A DNA stretch of 64,000 nt from JAWXTK01 sp044433645 (GCA_044433645.1 JAWXTK010000011.1:1-64000), one strand, 5' to 3'; shown: positions 20,078 to 29,520, counted from the stretch's first letter. Numbers and translations are program-made. Notes: a model not told the origin generated them from the letters alone.

Positions 20078-21249
20078 ACGTTAATCACGCCCGAACCGAC
20101 AAGCTCTTCGCCGTCATACCATGATGCGAATTGCCCTGCTGTGACTCCACGCTGAGCCTCATCGAAAAGCATGTACAGGCCGTGGCTGGTTTTAATCAGC
20201 TCACCCTCTTGAAGTGGTTGGCGATAACGGATTCTAAGTGAAAACCTTCTGCGCTCACCCTCTTTCAATGCTAAGTCTGGGCGCACCCAATGCTCCTCCG
20301 ATGCGTTCATTTTCAAGGCTTTACGGAAAAGTCCTGGGTGATTTTGACCCTGACCTACATAGATAATATTATTTTCAACATCTGTAGAAATCACAAAAAG
20401 TGGCTCAGGCTTACCACCAACATTTAGTCCCTTGCGCTGACCTATAGTGTAAAAATGTGCGCCAGAATGTTCGCCCACTTTCGCGCCATCTTTTTCGCTG
20501 TAAACATAAGGAGTACTCAAAGTATCTAAGTCATCCGTTGAGATTTGGGTATTATAACCCTGCCAAGTGCTAGGAATTTCTACGATATTTCCCTTTTTGC
20601 TCTTTAATTTTTGTTGCAAGAAAACAGGCAAATCCACCTTGCCCACAAAGCAAATACCTTGCGAATCCTTACGTTTAGCCGTAGCAAGTTTCTGTTCCTC
20701 AGCTATACGCCTAACCTCAGGCTTTAACAGATCCCCTATCGGGAAAAGCGCTTTGGACAGCTGATATTGAGATAGTTGGCACAAGAAATAACTTTGATCT
20801 TTATTGTTATCAACCCCGGCTAGAAGTCTATAAACTGTCTTGCCGTCCTGCTCGAATTCATCTTTACGGCAATAGTGACCCGTAGCAACATAATCTGCTC
20901 CAAGTTTAAGGGCAGCATCCAAGAAAACATCAAATTTGATTTCACGGTTACACAACACATCAGGATTTGGCGTTCTTCCTTTCTCATATTCCGAGAACAT
21001 ATAATCAACCACCCTTTTGCGATACTCATCGCTAAGGTCCACAAAATTAAAAGGGATATCAAGTTTTTTAGCAACTAATTCAGCAAACACCTGATCGTCA
21101 GACCAAGGGCAATCACCTGATAATGTGCCAGTTGTATCATGCCAGTTACGCATAAACAGAGCGATAACTTCATAGCCTTGCTGTTTTAATATATAGGCAG
21201 CAACCGAGGAATCTACCCCTCCAGACATTCCGATAACAACTTTTTTCAT
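20074..21249 (-). CDS. mnmA: tRNA-specific 2-thiouridylase MnmA
   Basis: Transfers sulfur to U34 of tRNAs for Lys, Glu and Gln. The N-terminal PP-loop GMSGGVDSS (residues 7-15) binds ATP. The catalytic cysteines are in [11 protein letters not shown] and in SQGICFVGK. Beta-barrel C-terminal domains complete the 391 residues. It has its own -7 element upstream at 21274, separating it from rimM. Confidence 0.96.
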   Translation of the reverse strand: MKKVVIGMSGGVDSSVAAYILKQQGYEVIALFMRNWHDTTGTLSGDCPWSDDQVFAELVAKKLDIPFNFVDLSDEYRKRVVDYMFSEYEKGRTPNPDVLCNREIKFDVFLDAALKLGADYVATGHYCRKDEFEQDGKTVYRLLAGVDNNKDQSYFLCQLSQYQLSKALFPIGDLLKPEVRRIAEEQKLATAKRKDSQGICFVGKVDLPVFLQQKLKSKKGNIVEIPSTWQGYNTQISTDDLDTLSTPYVYSEKDGAKVGEHSGAHFYTIGQRKGLNVGGKPEPLFVISTDVENNIIYVGQGQNHPGLFRKALKMNASEEHWVRPDLALKEGERRRFSLRIRYRQPLQEGELIKTSHGLYMLFDEAQRGVTAGQFASWYDGEELVGSGVINV

Positions 21250-21273
21250 TTCCTTGGTGATTTAAAATTTATG

Positions 21274-21281
21274 CAAAGATA
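21274..21281 (-). promoter_or_regulatory. -7 element of the mnmA promoter
   Basis: TATCTTTG on the minus strand matches TAnnTTTG exactly, 24 nt before the mnmA start. A TTTG-like CAAA at 21296-21299 is only 14 nt away, too close to be the -33 element. Confidence 0.6.
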
Positions 21282-21292
21282 GTAAAAAATCT

Positions 21293-21811
21293 TTACAAAT
21301 ATAAGTCTAGCAGACCTTCGGGCAAAGAGAAAAATACGATATGTTTCTGCTCATCAAAATCTTCAAAAAATTCGTCTTGTGCAGGAACAAAGACTTCTTT
21401 TTCGCCCACTTTTATTAAGAATAATGGATTTTCACCATCAATAAATCTAAAAATTTCGCCCTCAATTTTATCCGTCAACACAGCGCTCCAGCCCACTAAA
21501 TCCTCAAAATAAATTGCATCATCACTAGCCTCATCATACTCAGTATCATCCTCAACATCAGGCAGATACACCTGCAAAGAGAGCATTTCTATTTTTCTAA
21601 CTTCGGTGTCAATATCGTCTATACAGATAAGTGCCGACGAGCCACCTTTTCTTTGGAAATTATTTAAAAACAAAGGAACCTCCAGTTTGTCGATTATAAC
21701 AAACAGAGGTTCCTTAATATTAAACTGAGTCGGAAAATTATCGTAAAGATTCAGGAGTATTCCCTCGCCAAACAATTTGGACATACGTCCCACCGACACC
21801 AGATTTTTCAT
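21293..21811 (-). CDS. rimM: Ribosome maturation factor RimM
   Basis: Assists 30S head assembly through contact with S19. The N-terminal RimM beta-barrel (about residues 4-85) begins with SVGRMSKLFGEG, and a PRC-barrel follows with YFEDLVGWSAV and the FVPAQDEFFE segment. The length of 172 residues is normal. It follows rpsP by 16 nt, the classic rpsP-rimM order. Confidence 0.93.
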   Translation of the reverse strand: MKNLVSVGRMSKLFGEGILLNLYDNFPTQFNIKEPLFVIIDKLEVPLFLNNFQRKGGSSALICIDDIDTEVRKIEMLSLQVYLPDVEDDTEYDEASDDAIYFEDLVGWSAVLTDKIEGEIFRFIDGENPLFLIKVGEKEVFVPAQDEFFEDFDEQKHIVFFSLPEGLLDLYL

Positions 21812-21827
21812 GTACTAAATCTAAAGA

Positions 21828-22397
21828 TTAAGCTTCAGCAGCAGCATCTAGGTCAGCGTCAGCACCTTGGCTAGCAGCTTCTTGTTCAGCAGTTTCTGTT
21901 TCAGCTTCAGCGATTGCAGCAGCAGCAGCTTCTTGTTCAGCAGCTTTTTTTGCAGCGATAACTTTAGCTCTTTCTTCTTTAACTTTAGTTTCAGCTTCCA
22001 TTCTAGATTTAGCGTCAGCATCTTTCGCGCTAGAGATTTTGTTTTCTTTAGCAGAGATGATACCATCTTTTTCGCTCATCCATTTTTGGAATTTTTCTTC
22101 CATTTGTTCTTCAGTGAAAGCACCTTTAGAAACACCACCCATAAGGTGTTTTTTCATCATTACTCCCTTGTAAGAAAGGATAGCTCTACAAGTATCTGTA
22201 GGTTGCGCACCTTTTTGTAACCAATCTAGAGCTTTCTCGAAGCTAAGATCAATCGTAGCAGGATTTGTGTTAGGATTGTAAGTTCCAATCTTCTCAATAA
22301 ATTTACCATCACGTGGCGCTCTGCTGTCTGCAGCAACGATGTGATAAAAAGCATAACCTTTTTTACCGGCACGTGCCAATCTGATTTTTACAGGCAT
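21828..22397 (-). CDS. rpsP: 30S ribosomal protein bS16 with long C-terminal extension
   Basis: The first roughly 85 residues are standard bS16 ([19 protein letters not shown] and [14 protein letters not shown]). The remaining hundred residues form a Lys/Glu-rich then Ala/Glu-rich tail ending in Asp/Ala repeats, predicted helical or disordered. Such tails occur in Bacteroidetes S16; their role is unknown. A complete -33/-7 promoter lies upstream. Confidence 0.96.
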   Translation of the reverse strand: MPVKIRLARAGKKGYAFYHIVAADSRAPRDGKFIEKIGTYNPNTNPATIDLSFEKALDWLQKGAQPTDTCRAILSYKGVMMKKHLMGGVSKGAFTEEQMEEKFQKWMSEKDGIISAKENKISSAKDADAKSRMEAETKVKEERAKVIAAKKAAEQEAAAAAIAEAETETAEQEAASQGADADLDAAAEA

Positions 22398-22451
22398 TGT
22401 TTTTTGTTTTAATTAATTAATAATTCGTTCGACTAATCCATAGTCGGACGG

Positions 22452-22483
22452 CAAAAGTAGGCAATCTTTTAATAATTAGCAAA
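22452..22483 (-). promoter_or_regulatory. Promoter of rpsP-rimM
   Basis: On the minus strand TTTG (22480-22483) is followed after 20 nt by TACTTTTG (22452-22459). This is a textbook Bacteroidetes promoter about 55 nt before rpsP. Confidence 0.8.
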
Positions 22484-22528
22484 TTATATCTACTTTTTTT
22501 GCCCAAATAGCTCAAAAATTCTACCATT

Positions 22529-23230
22529 TTACCAGCGCGTAGTAAATTTCTTTAATTCGGCATTATATTTTTTGTGATTCCCACCACTCACTTTATCCAG
22601 CAACTCATAAAATTTCACCCCATGATTTTTGTGCACCGTGTGGCAAAGCTCATGTAGCAAAACATAATCAATCAAATAATCAGGCAAGCGCATAAGGCTC
22701 AAACTCAGCGAGATACTATTTCTCGCCGAACAACTCCCCCAACGTGTGTGAGTATTGCGCACACTAACGGTAGAAAATTTAAAGTTATGCTCCCTTGCAA
22801 GCTCAGCTAATCTTCTGGGCAACAACTCCTTAGCCTCTATTCTATAAACTTCTATCAAGGCTTTTTTAACAGCGTCCTGCACCCTATCATCTCTAACTTG
22901 AAGCGAGGAAGGATAACTGAAAATAAGCTCAGAATCAGTGATTTTAGCTGTGAATTTATCTGTTTTGCTAGCCACTATTTTAAGCGTGTGCGAGCGAGTT
23001 GAGAACGGCATTTGGACAATAATTTTTCGGCTCTGCACCTTAGATTTTGCCTGCTCGACCCACTGTTTTTTAAGCTCCAAAAACTTTAAGGCCTCACTCT
23101 TGGCTACCACCTTAGGAAAACTAAGGCGCACCACCCCTGAGGACAGCACGCTTAGCGATATTCTTTTAGCTCTTAGGCTCTGGCTCAAAAGGATTTCTCC
23201 CAGCTCAGAGTGAGTAAATTTTGTTTGCAT
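22529..23230 (-). CDS. YgjP-like metallopeptidase (M48/DUF45 family)
   Basis: A 233-residue protein with the zinc motif HExxH as HELCH in LLHELCHTVHKNHG, and the third ligand region about 10-15 residues later. The segment TRWGSCSARNSISLSLSLM is diagnostic of the YgjP/SprT-like DUF45 family. No signal peptide is seen, so it is cytosolic. The substrate is unknown. It sits three nt after argH on the same strand, so it is probably co-transcribed by position only. Confidence 0.88.
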   Translation of the reverse strand: MQTKFTHSELGEILLSQSLRAKRISLSVLSSGVVRLSFPKVVAKSEALKFLELKKQWVEQAKSKVQSRKIIVQMPFSTRSHTLKIVASKTDKFTAKITDSELIFSYPSSLQVRDDRVQDAVKKALIEVYRIEAKELLPRRLAELAREHNFKFSTVSVRNTHTRWGSCSARNSISLSLSLMRLPDYLIDYVLLHELCHTVHKNHGVKFYELLDKVSGGNHKKYNAELKKFTTRW

Positions 23231-23233
23231 TTT

Positions 23234-24568
23234 TTATTTTTGAGTCAACGCTCTTTCGGCTGCCTCAACTTTTTCAAAGCCAAATTCTGAGATTACTTCT
23301 CTCATCAAAGCAGCAATTTGCTCAGTGCAAAGATTGCCTATACTACCCTCATGAGTGTGATTTATCTCTTTTTCAGGATTAAAATTTCCAGCCTCGATAT
23401 CAAGTCCTATTTGTTTGTAAGCCTCTCTAAATGGCACACCCGAAAGCACCATATTATTCACGAGCTCAACCGAAAATAGATAGTCATATTTACTATCATT
23501 CAAGATATCGGTCTTAACGCTCACATTCTCCAACATATAATTTGCCATCTCCAAAATCTCGTGCATATCAGCTAGCGCAGGGAAAAGCACTTCTTTAAGT
23601 AACTGTAAATCACGATTATAACCTAATGGCAAGTTAGTTGTCATCATAGTGATTTGATTGGGCAGACCTTGAATTAGGTTACATTTTCCACGCATGATTT
23701 CCCACACATCAGGGTTTTTCTTGTGAGGCATAATACTCGAACCCGTAGTCAGCTCCGAAGGGTAAGATATAAAGTTGAAATTTTGATTCAGGAACATAGT
23801 ATTGTCCATAGCAAGCCTAGCAAGCGTTGCTGCTAGCGACGAAACTGCCTGAGCTACAAGCCTTTCGCTCTTACCACGCCCCATTTGAGCATAGACAACA
23901 TTGTAGGCCATAGAGTCAAATCCCAATAATTCTGTGGTCATAGTTCTGTTAAGTGGGAAGCTAGAACCGTAGCCTGCTGCCGAGCCCAAGGGGTTACGAT
24001 TGCACACCTTAAACGCAGCCAAAAACATCTGCATATCATCCACCAAACTCTCGGCATAAGCACCAAACCACAAGCCAAAAGACGAAGGCATAGCCACCTG
24101 CAAGTGAGTGTAACCAGGCATCAAAACTTCTTTGTGTTGTTCAGATAATCTCTGCAGGGTTGCAAATAGTTGTTCAACCTGCTCAGTTAATTCTATTAGT
24201 TCGCGGCGCATAAATATTTTAAGGTCAACTAACACTTGGTCGTTACGCGAGCGTCCACTATGGATTTTTTTACCTGCCTCACCAACGCGCTCGGTAAGCA
24301 AAAATTCCACTTGTGAGTGCACATCTTCAACACCTTCATCTATGGTAAATTTGCCCTCTTTAATCTGCTCAAATATATTTTTTAGTTCACCTTGAACTAG
24401 CTCTAAATCAGCTTTTTCCAACAAACCAACGCTTTCTAACATACGCGTGTGAGCCAGAGAACCAAGCACATCAGCCTCGGCCAACATCATGTCCATTTCT
24501 CTATCGCGCCCCACAGTAAATTTATCAACGTTTTTATTTACCTCTATGTTTTTCTGCCACAGTTTCAT
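23234..24568 (-). CDS. argH: Argininosuccinate lyase
   Basis: Last step of arginine synthesis, splitting argininosuccinate into arginine and fumarate. The fumarase/aspartase signature GSSIMPHKKNP is present (catalytic Ser loop), along with HSGRSRNDQV and GYTHLQVAMP. The 444-residue length is usual. The M20 deacylase gene lies upstream on the same strand across a 219-nt gap holding a hairpin repeat. Confidence 0.96.
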   Translation of the reverse strand: MKLWQKNIEVNKNVDKFTVGRDREMDMMLAEADVLGSLAHTRMLESVGLLEKADLELVQGELKNIFEQIKEGKFTIDEGVEDVHSQVEFLLTERVGEAGKKIHSGRSRNDQVLVDLKIFMRRELIELTEQVEQLFATLQRLSEQHKEVLMPGYTHLQVAMPSSFGLWFGAYAESLVDDMQMFLAAFKVCNRNPLGSAAGYGSSFPLNRTMTTELLGFDSMAYNVVYAQMGRGKSERLVAQAVSSLAATLARLAMDNTMFLNQNFNFISYPSELTTGSSIMPHKKNPDVWEIMRGKCNLIQGLPNQITMMTTNLPLGYNRDLQLLKEVLFPALADMHEILEMANYMLENVSVKTDILNDSKYDYLFSVELVNNMVLSGVPFREAYKQIGLDIEAGNFNPEKEINHTHEGSIGNLCTEQIAALMREVISEFGFEKVEAAERALTQK

Positions 24569-24591
24569 AATATTATAGTTTTTTATTTGTG

Positions 24592-24599
24592 CAAATATA
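24592..24599 (-). promoter_or_regulatory. -7 element of the argH promoter
   Basis: TATATTTG on the minus strand matches TAnnTTTG, 23 nt before the argH start. No -33 element was found at the right distance. Confidence 0.5.
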
Positions 24600-24651
24600 T
24601 CAAAAAATAATTGATTTTGTGCGTAAATTATTTTTCACCTTTACTCTAGCT

Positions 24652-24758
24652 GCTCGATGCTAGTCGCGGCCGGCTGCCGTTAAGCCGTAATATGTCAACG
24701 GTGCCCGACACTCCGTAGAAAGAAAATGCGTGCATTTTCTCAGGAGGGCAAAAAAACT
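24652..24758 (+). repeat. Interspersed hairpin repeat, copy A (diverged)
   Basis: It shares the outer module GCTCGATGCTAGTCGCG with copy D and the core TGTCAACGG.GC.CGA with all copies, then a perfect terminal hairpin AGAAAATGC/GCATTTTCT (24720-24739). Where other copies pair GCAC with GTGC, this copy has GCCC and GGGC, so pairing is kept. GGAGGG (24743-24748) can also pair with CCCTCC (24777-24782). It lies between argH and the M20 gene in the orientation opposite to both. The rest of the gap holds only the argH promoter. Confidence 0.7.
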
Positions 24759-24787
24759 TTGATTTTTAAAATTTCTCCCTCCGTTTT

Positions 24788-25843
24788 TTACAAAACCTTT
24801 TCCAACAAAGCAATATAGATTTCGATTCCGTTTTCGATTTCTTCTATATAAACATACTCGTCGGCGCTATGCGAACGGGCGCTGTCACCAACACCTATTT
24901 TCACCGAATCAACCCCGATTAATTTCACTTGGTCAGATGTTGTTGGCGAGCCATAAGTCGTTAACCCTAGCTCCAAACCAGCCTTAACTATCTCATGCTC
25001 AGGTGATATAGACGAAGGTCTTAGACGTAATGAACGTGGCTTAACCTCGCTTTGCAAGTGCTCACTCACTATGTCAACCACCTCTTGATTAGTATATTTA
25101 TCCGTAACCCTAACATCCACCGTGAAAGTACATTTGTCGGGCACAACATTGTGTTGAGTGCCTGCACCTATGATACTAACGGTCATTTTCACATCGCCAA
25201 AAAGATCAGAAACCTTAGGGAATTTATAATTTTGTATCCACTCTATATCCTTAATTGCCTTATATATAGCATTATCACCCTCGTTGCGAGCTGCGTGTCC
25301 AGCCACCCCGTGGGCAGTGCAATCAAGCACCAAAAGTCCACGCTCGGCAATAGCCATTTGCATGTGAGTTGGCTCACCAACTATCGCAAATTTCAGCTCA
25401 CCTAGCTCAGGAAGAACAGCCTCCAAACCATTTAGTCCACTAATTTCTTCCTCGGCCGTAATAGCTATTATCAAGTTGTATTTCAGGTCTTTACGCTCAT
25501 AAAAATGCATGAAAGCAGCCAACAAACTCACGCCACTAGCACCTGCATCATTGCTCCCCAAGCCATAGAGTTTGCCGTTCTCCAATTCAGCCTTAAATGG
25601 GTCGCGCGTGTACGAGGCATTTGGTTTTACAGTATCGTGGTGAGAATTTAGGAGTACGGAGGGTTTTGTAGGGTCAAAATATTTATTGCGCGCAAACACG
25701 TTATTTTGCAGACGTTCCACGTTTTCTATGCCTAGCGAGACAAAAAAGTCATAAAGCACCTGGGCTGTATCCTGCTCCTGGCGACTAATCGAGGGGGTAG
25801 AAATCAGTTTCTTAAGTAAATCTATATATTTTTCAGCATCCAC
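24788..25843 (-). CDS. M20-family N-acyl amino acid deacylase (ArgE/DapE-like)
   Basis: A zinc-dependent deacylase of 351 residues. Metal ligands are visible in NSHHDTV, in the GLGSNDAGASG motif and in TAEEEISG (catalytic Glu). Its position next to argH suggests arginine synthesis. In Bacteroides the pathway is known to run through N-succinylated intermediates, with deacylation after carbamoylation, so N-succinyl- or N-acetylcitrulline is a likely substrate (inference). The start codon is GTG with AAGGAAAA upstream; no better in-frame ATG is present. Confidence 0.85.
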   Translation of the reverse strand: MDAEKYIDLLKKLISTPSISRQEQDTAQVLYDFFVSLGIENVERLQNNVFARNKYFDPTKPSVLLNSHHDTVKPNASYTRDPFKAELENGKLYGLGSNDAGASGVSLLAAFMHFYERKDLKYNLIIAITAEEEISGLNGLEAVLPELGELKFAIVGEPTHMQMAIAERGLLVLDCTAHGVAGHAARNEGDNAIYKAIKDIEWIQNYKFPKVSDLFGDVKMTVSIIGAGTQHNVVPDKCTFTVDVRVTDKYTNQEVVDIVSEHLQSEVKPRSLRLRPSSISPEHEIVKAGLELGLTTYGSPTTSDQVKLIGVDSVKIGVGDSARSHSADEYVYIEEIENGIEIYIALLEKVL

Positions 25844-25896
25844 GATATTTTCCTTTTTAATTAATTAGTTATTCATTAAAAGTTTTTTGAGGAGGT

Positions 25897-26006
25897 GTTA
25901 GGAGGAAGCTTTTTTTCAAAAAAGTTCCTCTTAAAGTCCTAACTATTCACCTCGCACTCACTCGTAAATTAAACAAAATGCTATAAGCGTTTTGTTTTCG
26001 AGTGCG
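25897..26006. repeat. Two adjacent inverted repeats in the M20-rlmB gap
   Basis: Block one (25897-25943) has GTTAGGA and TCCTAAC outer arms around GGAAGCTTTTTT/AAAAAAGTTCC. Block two (25953-26006) has CGCACTC with GAGTGCG outside and AAACAAAATGC with GCGTTTTGTTT inside. Together with repeat copy B they fill this 310-nt gap with stacked hairpins. No gene was seen in it. Confidence 0.6.
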
Positions 26007-26025
26007 CTTAATTTTCTTGTTACTT

Positions 26026-26147
26026 ACAAATCTTCGATTTGTGGCACTCAAAGAAAAATGCATGTATTTTTCTACTTATGAGTTTCGTGCCCCGTTGACA
26101 TTTAACGTCTCCGACGGTCGGGGTGCTCCCCGATGAGCTAATGAGGC
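26026..26147 (-). repeat. Interspersed hairpin repeat, copy B
   Basis: Read on the minus strand it begins GCCTCATTAGCTCA, has a GGGG/CCCC hairpin closed by T-A, the shared core TGTCAACGGGGCACGA, a GAAAAA/TTTTTC terminal hairpin, GAGTGCC, and an ACAAATC/GATTTGT stem. It starts six nt after the rlmB stop codon, in the sense direction of rlmB. Confidence 0.8.
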
Positions 26148-26153
26148 CTATTT

Positions 26154-26879
26154 CTACCCCCTCTGTCTTACTGTCTCAAACAAAATAACAGCTGCCGCAG
26201 CAGACACATTTAACGACTCTATGCTCCCTTTAAGTGGAATAGCAATCTGAGTATCACACATCTTCAAAACCTCCTTAGAAATTCCCTTGTCCTCACTACC
26301 CATAATCACAACAGTAGGCTTAGTAAGATCAGCATCATAGAGCAAAGTATCACTCTTCTCGCTAGCTGCAACTAATTGACAACCTGCATATTGAAGTGTT
26401 TTAAGCGTGTTACGTATGCTACCCACACGACAAACTGGAATACGTGTCAATGCCCCAGCCGAAGATTTAATAGCCTCAGAGTTCACGGGAGCCGAATTTT
26501 TAAGTGGTGTAATCAAAAAATCTGCCCCAGCACACTCAGCACTCCTAGCAATAGCACCAAAATTACGCACATCTGTAATGCCGTCAAAAACCACAACCAA
26601 AGCAGGCCTCGAAGTTGGCAACTGCTCTAACATCTCGTCAAAACTAGCATACTCAACCGTCGAAACCACAGCAATAACACCTTGGTGATTTAGGCGCGTG
26701 ATTTTATTTAACTTCTCAATGGGCACATCCTGAACCTTAACCCCAGCGCGCACGCATATCTGACGAAGCTCAGTAATTAGCTGACCATCAGCCCCTTTTT
26801 TCATGTAGACTTTTTCGAGTTCCTTACCCGATTCTAACGCCTCAAGAACAGGACGTATGCCAAAAATTGTATTTTCCAT
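26154..26879 (-). CDS. rlmB: 23S rRNA (guanosine-2'-O)-methyltransferase RlmB
   Basis: A SpoU/TrmH-type knotted methyltransferase that modifies G2251 of 23S rRNA. The substrate-binding domain (1 to about 75) begins with FGIRPVLEAL. The three SPOUT motifs are visible: NFGAIARSAECAGAD, VIMGSEDKGIS and IPLKGSIESLNVSAAAAV. The length of 241 residues is normal. It follows the ABC-F gene by 15 nt on the same strand and is followed by repeat copy B. Confidence 0.93.
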   Translation of the reverse strand: MENTIFGIRPVLEALESGKELEKVYMKKGADGQLITELRQICVRAGVKVQDVPIEKLNKITRLNHQGVIAVVSTVEYASFDEMLEQLPTSRPALVVVFDGITDVRNFGAIARSAECAGADFLITPLKNSAPVNSEAIKSSAGALTRIPVCRVGSIRNTLKTLQYAGCQLVAASEKSDTLLYDADLTKPTVVIMGSEDKGISKEVLKMCDTQIAIPLKGSIESLNVSAAAAVILFETVRQRG

Positions 26880-26894
26880 ATTTTTAATTAGTTT

Positions 26895-28841
26895 TTAATT
26901 TCTATTCTCTAGCAATTCCAACTCGTAAGAAAGCTTTTCCCACTCGTGCATTTGGTGGCTGAGTTTATCTTTCAACGCATCATAATCTGCAAACACCTTG
27001 ACATCACTCAAATCTAGTCCATGCTCGCTTGCATTAGCTATTTTTTCATCCCATTCGGCAATTTCTGCCTCCAAGCTCTCTATCTGTTTCTCGCAATTTA
27101 AAACTGCTGTTTTTGCTTTTCTTATTAGTTTTTCGGCCTCCTTGCGCGCTAAGTAATCTTGCTTGCCTTGCGCTGAGGATGAGTCTTGCTCTGCTTGCTG
27201 CTTGTCCTTAATCTCAATATCACGCATATCCTCTAGCTTGCGTTTTTCGAGAAAATAATATATTCCACCAAGATAGGCCTTAACCTTGCCGTCGCGAAAT
27301 TCGTAAACTTTCTGAGCTAGACCGTCCAAAAATTCCCTATCGTGAGACACCAAAATCACAGTCCCGTCATAGGCTATCAGCGCATTTTTAAGTATGTCCT
27401 TACTACGCATATCCATGTGGTTAGTAGGCTCATCAAGTATCAGCAAGTTATACGGTTCGAGCATCAAACGCGCCATAGCAAGTCTAGAGCGTTCACCCCC
27501 CGAGAGCACCTTAACTTTTTTGTCAATATCCTCACCACGAAACAAAAAAGCACCCAAAATATCGCGCAATTTTGTGCGTATATCACCCACAGCAACTCTA
27601 TCTAAAGTATCAAAAACAGTGGCATCACCGTCCATTAAATCTTCCTGATTCTGAGCATAATAGCCTATATTTACATTGTGCCCAACCCTCACAGAGCCAC
27701 TTGTTGCATCTAACTCACCATTAATTATTCTCGCCAGTGTGGTTTTACCCTCACCGTTTCTACCCACAAAAGCTATTTTCTCACCCTTTTCTATGTGAAA
27801 TTCAGCTGCTGAGAACACGTGCTTATTTTCAAAGCTTTTGCCTGCATCTTTTATCTCACAAACTATCTGACCCGAACGTGGCGCAGGTGGAAATTTCATG
27901 TTAATAGAAGAAACATCTTCGTCATCTATCTCTACTCTATCTATCTTGTCAAGCTGTTTGATGCGTGCCTGCACTTGGTTAGATTTTGTGGCTTTATATC
28001 TAAAGCGTTCGATAAATTCCTCGGTCTTTTCTATCATTTTTTGTTGATTAGCATAAGTTGCTGTTTGCGCCTCACGCCTTTCTTTTCTCAACTCTACATA
28101 TTTGCTGTACGAGGCCTTGTAATCATAGGCCTTGCCACACATTATCTCTATCGTGCGATTCGTTACATTATCCAAAAACGCTCTGTCATGCGAGATAAGT
28201 ATCACAGCACCAGGGTATTCTCTCAAATAATTCTCTAACCATTGTATACTCTCAATATCTAGGTGGTTAGTCGGCTCATCCAACAAAAAAACCGAAGGGC
28301 GACTAAGCAACAACTTAGCTAGCTCAATACGCATACGCCAACCTCCACTAAACTCCGAAGTTGGACGCTCAAAATCAGCGCGTTTAAAGCCTAGCCCCAA
28401 CAGTGTTTTCTCAACCTGAGCATCGCGGCTATCACCCCCTAAGATATGATATTGATCAGTTGCCTGATTTAGCTTATTTAATAATTTCTCGTAATCTTCA
28501 CTTTGATAATCTTCTCTCTCACCTAGCTCTACGGTGATATTTTCGATTTGTTTCTCTAACTTAATAACCTGGTCAAAAGCCTTTGCTGTTTCCTTTGCTA
28601 AGGTTGTAGCATCCGAAATTTTCATTTGCTGAGGTAGGTAGCCCAAGGTGCACTCACCGTTTTTGCTTATTCCTCCACTTGTTGGCTGCATTTCAGATAT
28701 AAGTATCTTGAGCAGCGTACTTTTACCTGCCCCATTTTTGCCCACAAGACCTATTCTGTCTTTGGGGTTAATCAAAAATGAAATACCCGAGAACAACTCC
28801 TCGCCCCCGAAACTCACACTTAGATTATCAACCGATAACAT
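26895..28841 (-). CDS. ABC-F family ATPase (ribosome-associated), long form
   Basis: Two ABC cassettes without membrane domains: Walker A GLVGKNGAGKS near residue 32 and FVGRNGEGKT near 360, with signatures SGGWR and LSGGERSRLA and Walker B LLDEPTNHLD/LLILDEPTNHMD. The roughly 80-residue linker between them and a C-terminal Lys/Glu-rich coiled coil resemble Uup/YbiT-type members. ABC-F proteins act on the ribosomal E site. There is no sign of an antibiotic-resistance context. It lies 9 nt after rpe, forming rpe-abcF-rlmB. Confidence 0.9.
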   Translation of the reverse strand: MLSVDNLSVSFGGEELFSGISFLINPKDRIGLVGKNGAGKSTLLKILISEMQPTSGGISKNGECTLGYLPQQMKISDATTLAKETAKAFDQVIKLEKQIENITVELGEREDYQSEDYEKLLNKLNQATDQYHILGGDSRDAQVEKTLLGLGFKRADFERPTSEFSGGWRMRIELAKLLLSRPSVFLLDEPTNHLDIESIQWLENYLREYPGAVILISHDRAFLDNVTNRTIEIMCGKAYDYKASYSKYVELRKERREAQTATYANQQKMIEKTEEFIERFRYKATKSNQVQARIKQLDKIDRVEIDDEDVSSINMKFPPAPRSGQIVCEIKDAGKSFENKHVFSAAEFHIEKGEKIAFVGRNGEGKTTLARIINGELDATSGSVRVGHNVNIGYYAQNQEDLMDGDATVFDTLDRVAVGDIRTKLRDILGAFLFRGEDIDKKVKVLSGGERSRLAMARLMLEPYNLLILDEPTNHMDMRSKDILKNALIAYDGTVILVSHDREFLDGLAQKVYEFRDGKVKAYLGGIYYFLEKRKLEDMRDIEIKDKQQAEQDSSSAQGKQDYLARKEAEKLIRKAKTAVLNCEKQIESLEAEIAEWDEKIANASEHGLDLSDVKVFADYDALKDKLSHQMHEWEKLSYELELLENRN

Positions 28842-28850
28842 ATTCTCTTT

Positions 28851-29501
28851 TTACTCTTGCAACATATTTAAAATTGCCTGCTCTGGGTCCTTCGCCCCAA
28901 AAACAGCACTTCCTGCCACCAACACATCACAACCAGCCTCATATAATTCTTTAGCATTGTTCTCACTGACACCTCCGTCAATTTCTATCATAGTTTTAAG
29001 ACCTCTACTATCAATTAAGGCTCTTAGATCACGGACTTTTTGCCAGCTACCCTCAATAAAACTTTGTCCCCCAAAACCAGGTTCAACGCTCATAACTAGC
29101 ACCAAATCTATCTTATCAAGATAGGGCTCTAGAACATCTATACTCGTTGCAGGTTTAATCGAAATACCTACTTTAGCACCATTAGAGCGTATAATTTCTA
29201 TCGTTTCATCCACCTTGTTAGTTGCCTCAATATGAAAAGTCACAAGCGATGCGCCTGATTTAACGAAACGTTCAACATATTTTTCGGGTTCAACTATCAT
29301 AAGGTGAACATCCATAAATTTTTTGCTTTCCTTAACCACAGCACTCAACACTGGGAAACCATAAGAAATATTGGGTACAAACACCCCGTCCATAACATCA
29401 AAATGTAACCACTCGGCAGCGCTTCGGTCTATCATTTGAGTGTCACGAGCAAGATTGCCGAAGTCGGCAGATAATATAGATGGTGAAAGAATTTTTGTCA
29501 T
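28851..29501 (-). CDS. rpe: Ribulose-phosphate 3-epimerase
   Basis: Pentose phosphate enzyme interconverting ribulose 5-phosphate and xylulose 5-phosphate. TIM-barrel signatures are present: PSILSADFGNL, WLHFDVMDGVFVPN, VMSVEPGFGGQ and IEIDGGV. The length of 216 residues is normal. It is the first gene of a three-gene minus-strand unit. Confidence 0.96.
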   Translation of the reverse strand: MTKILSPSILSADFGNLARDTQMIDRSAAEWLHFDVMDGVFVPNISYGFPVLSAVVKESKKFMDVHLMIVEPEKYVERFVKSGASLVTFHIEATNKVDETIEIIRSNGAKVGISIKPATSIDVLEPYLDKIDLVLVMSVEPGFGGQSFIEGSWQKVRDLRALIDSRGLKTMIEIDGGVSENNAKELYEAGCDVLVAGSAVFGAKDPEQAILNMLQE

Positions 29502-29520
29502 AAACTGTTTTAAATTTGTA

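Noticed and set aside
21867..22220. Plus-strand 117-codon frame rich in Ser and Phe opposite rpsP
   Set aside because: It mirrors the Lys/Glu/Ala repeats of the S16 tail and has no independent support.
27819..28238. Plus-strand 139-codon frame opposite the first ABC-F gene
   Set aside because: It lies wholly within a well-supported gene and has no family features.
26895..28841. Antibiotic-resistance ABC-F protein
   Set aside because: Nothing in the context (mobile genes, leader peptide) points to resistance; it sits between rpe and rlmB.
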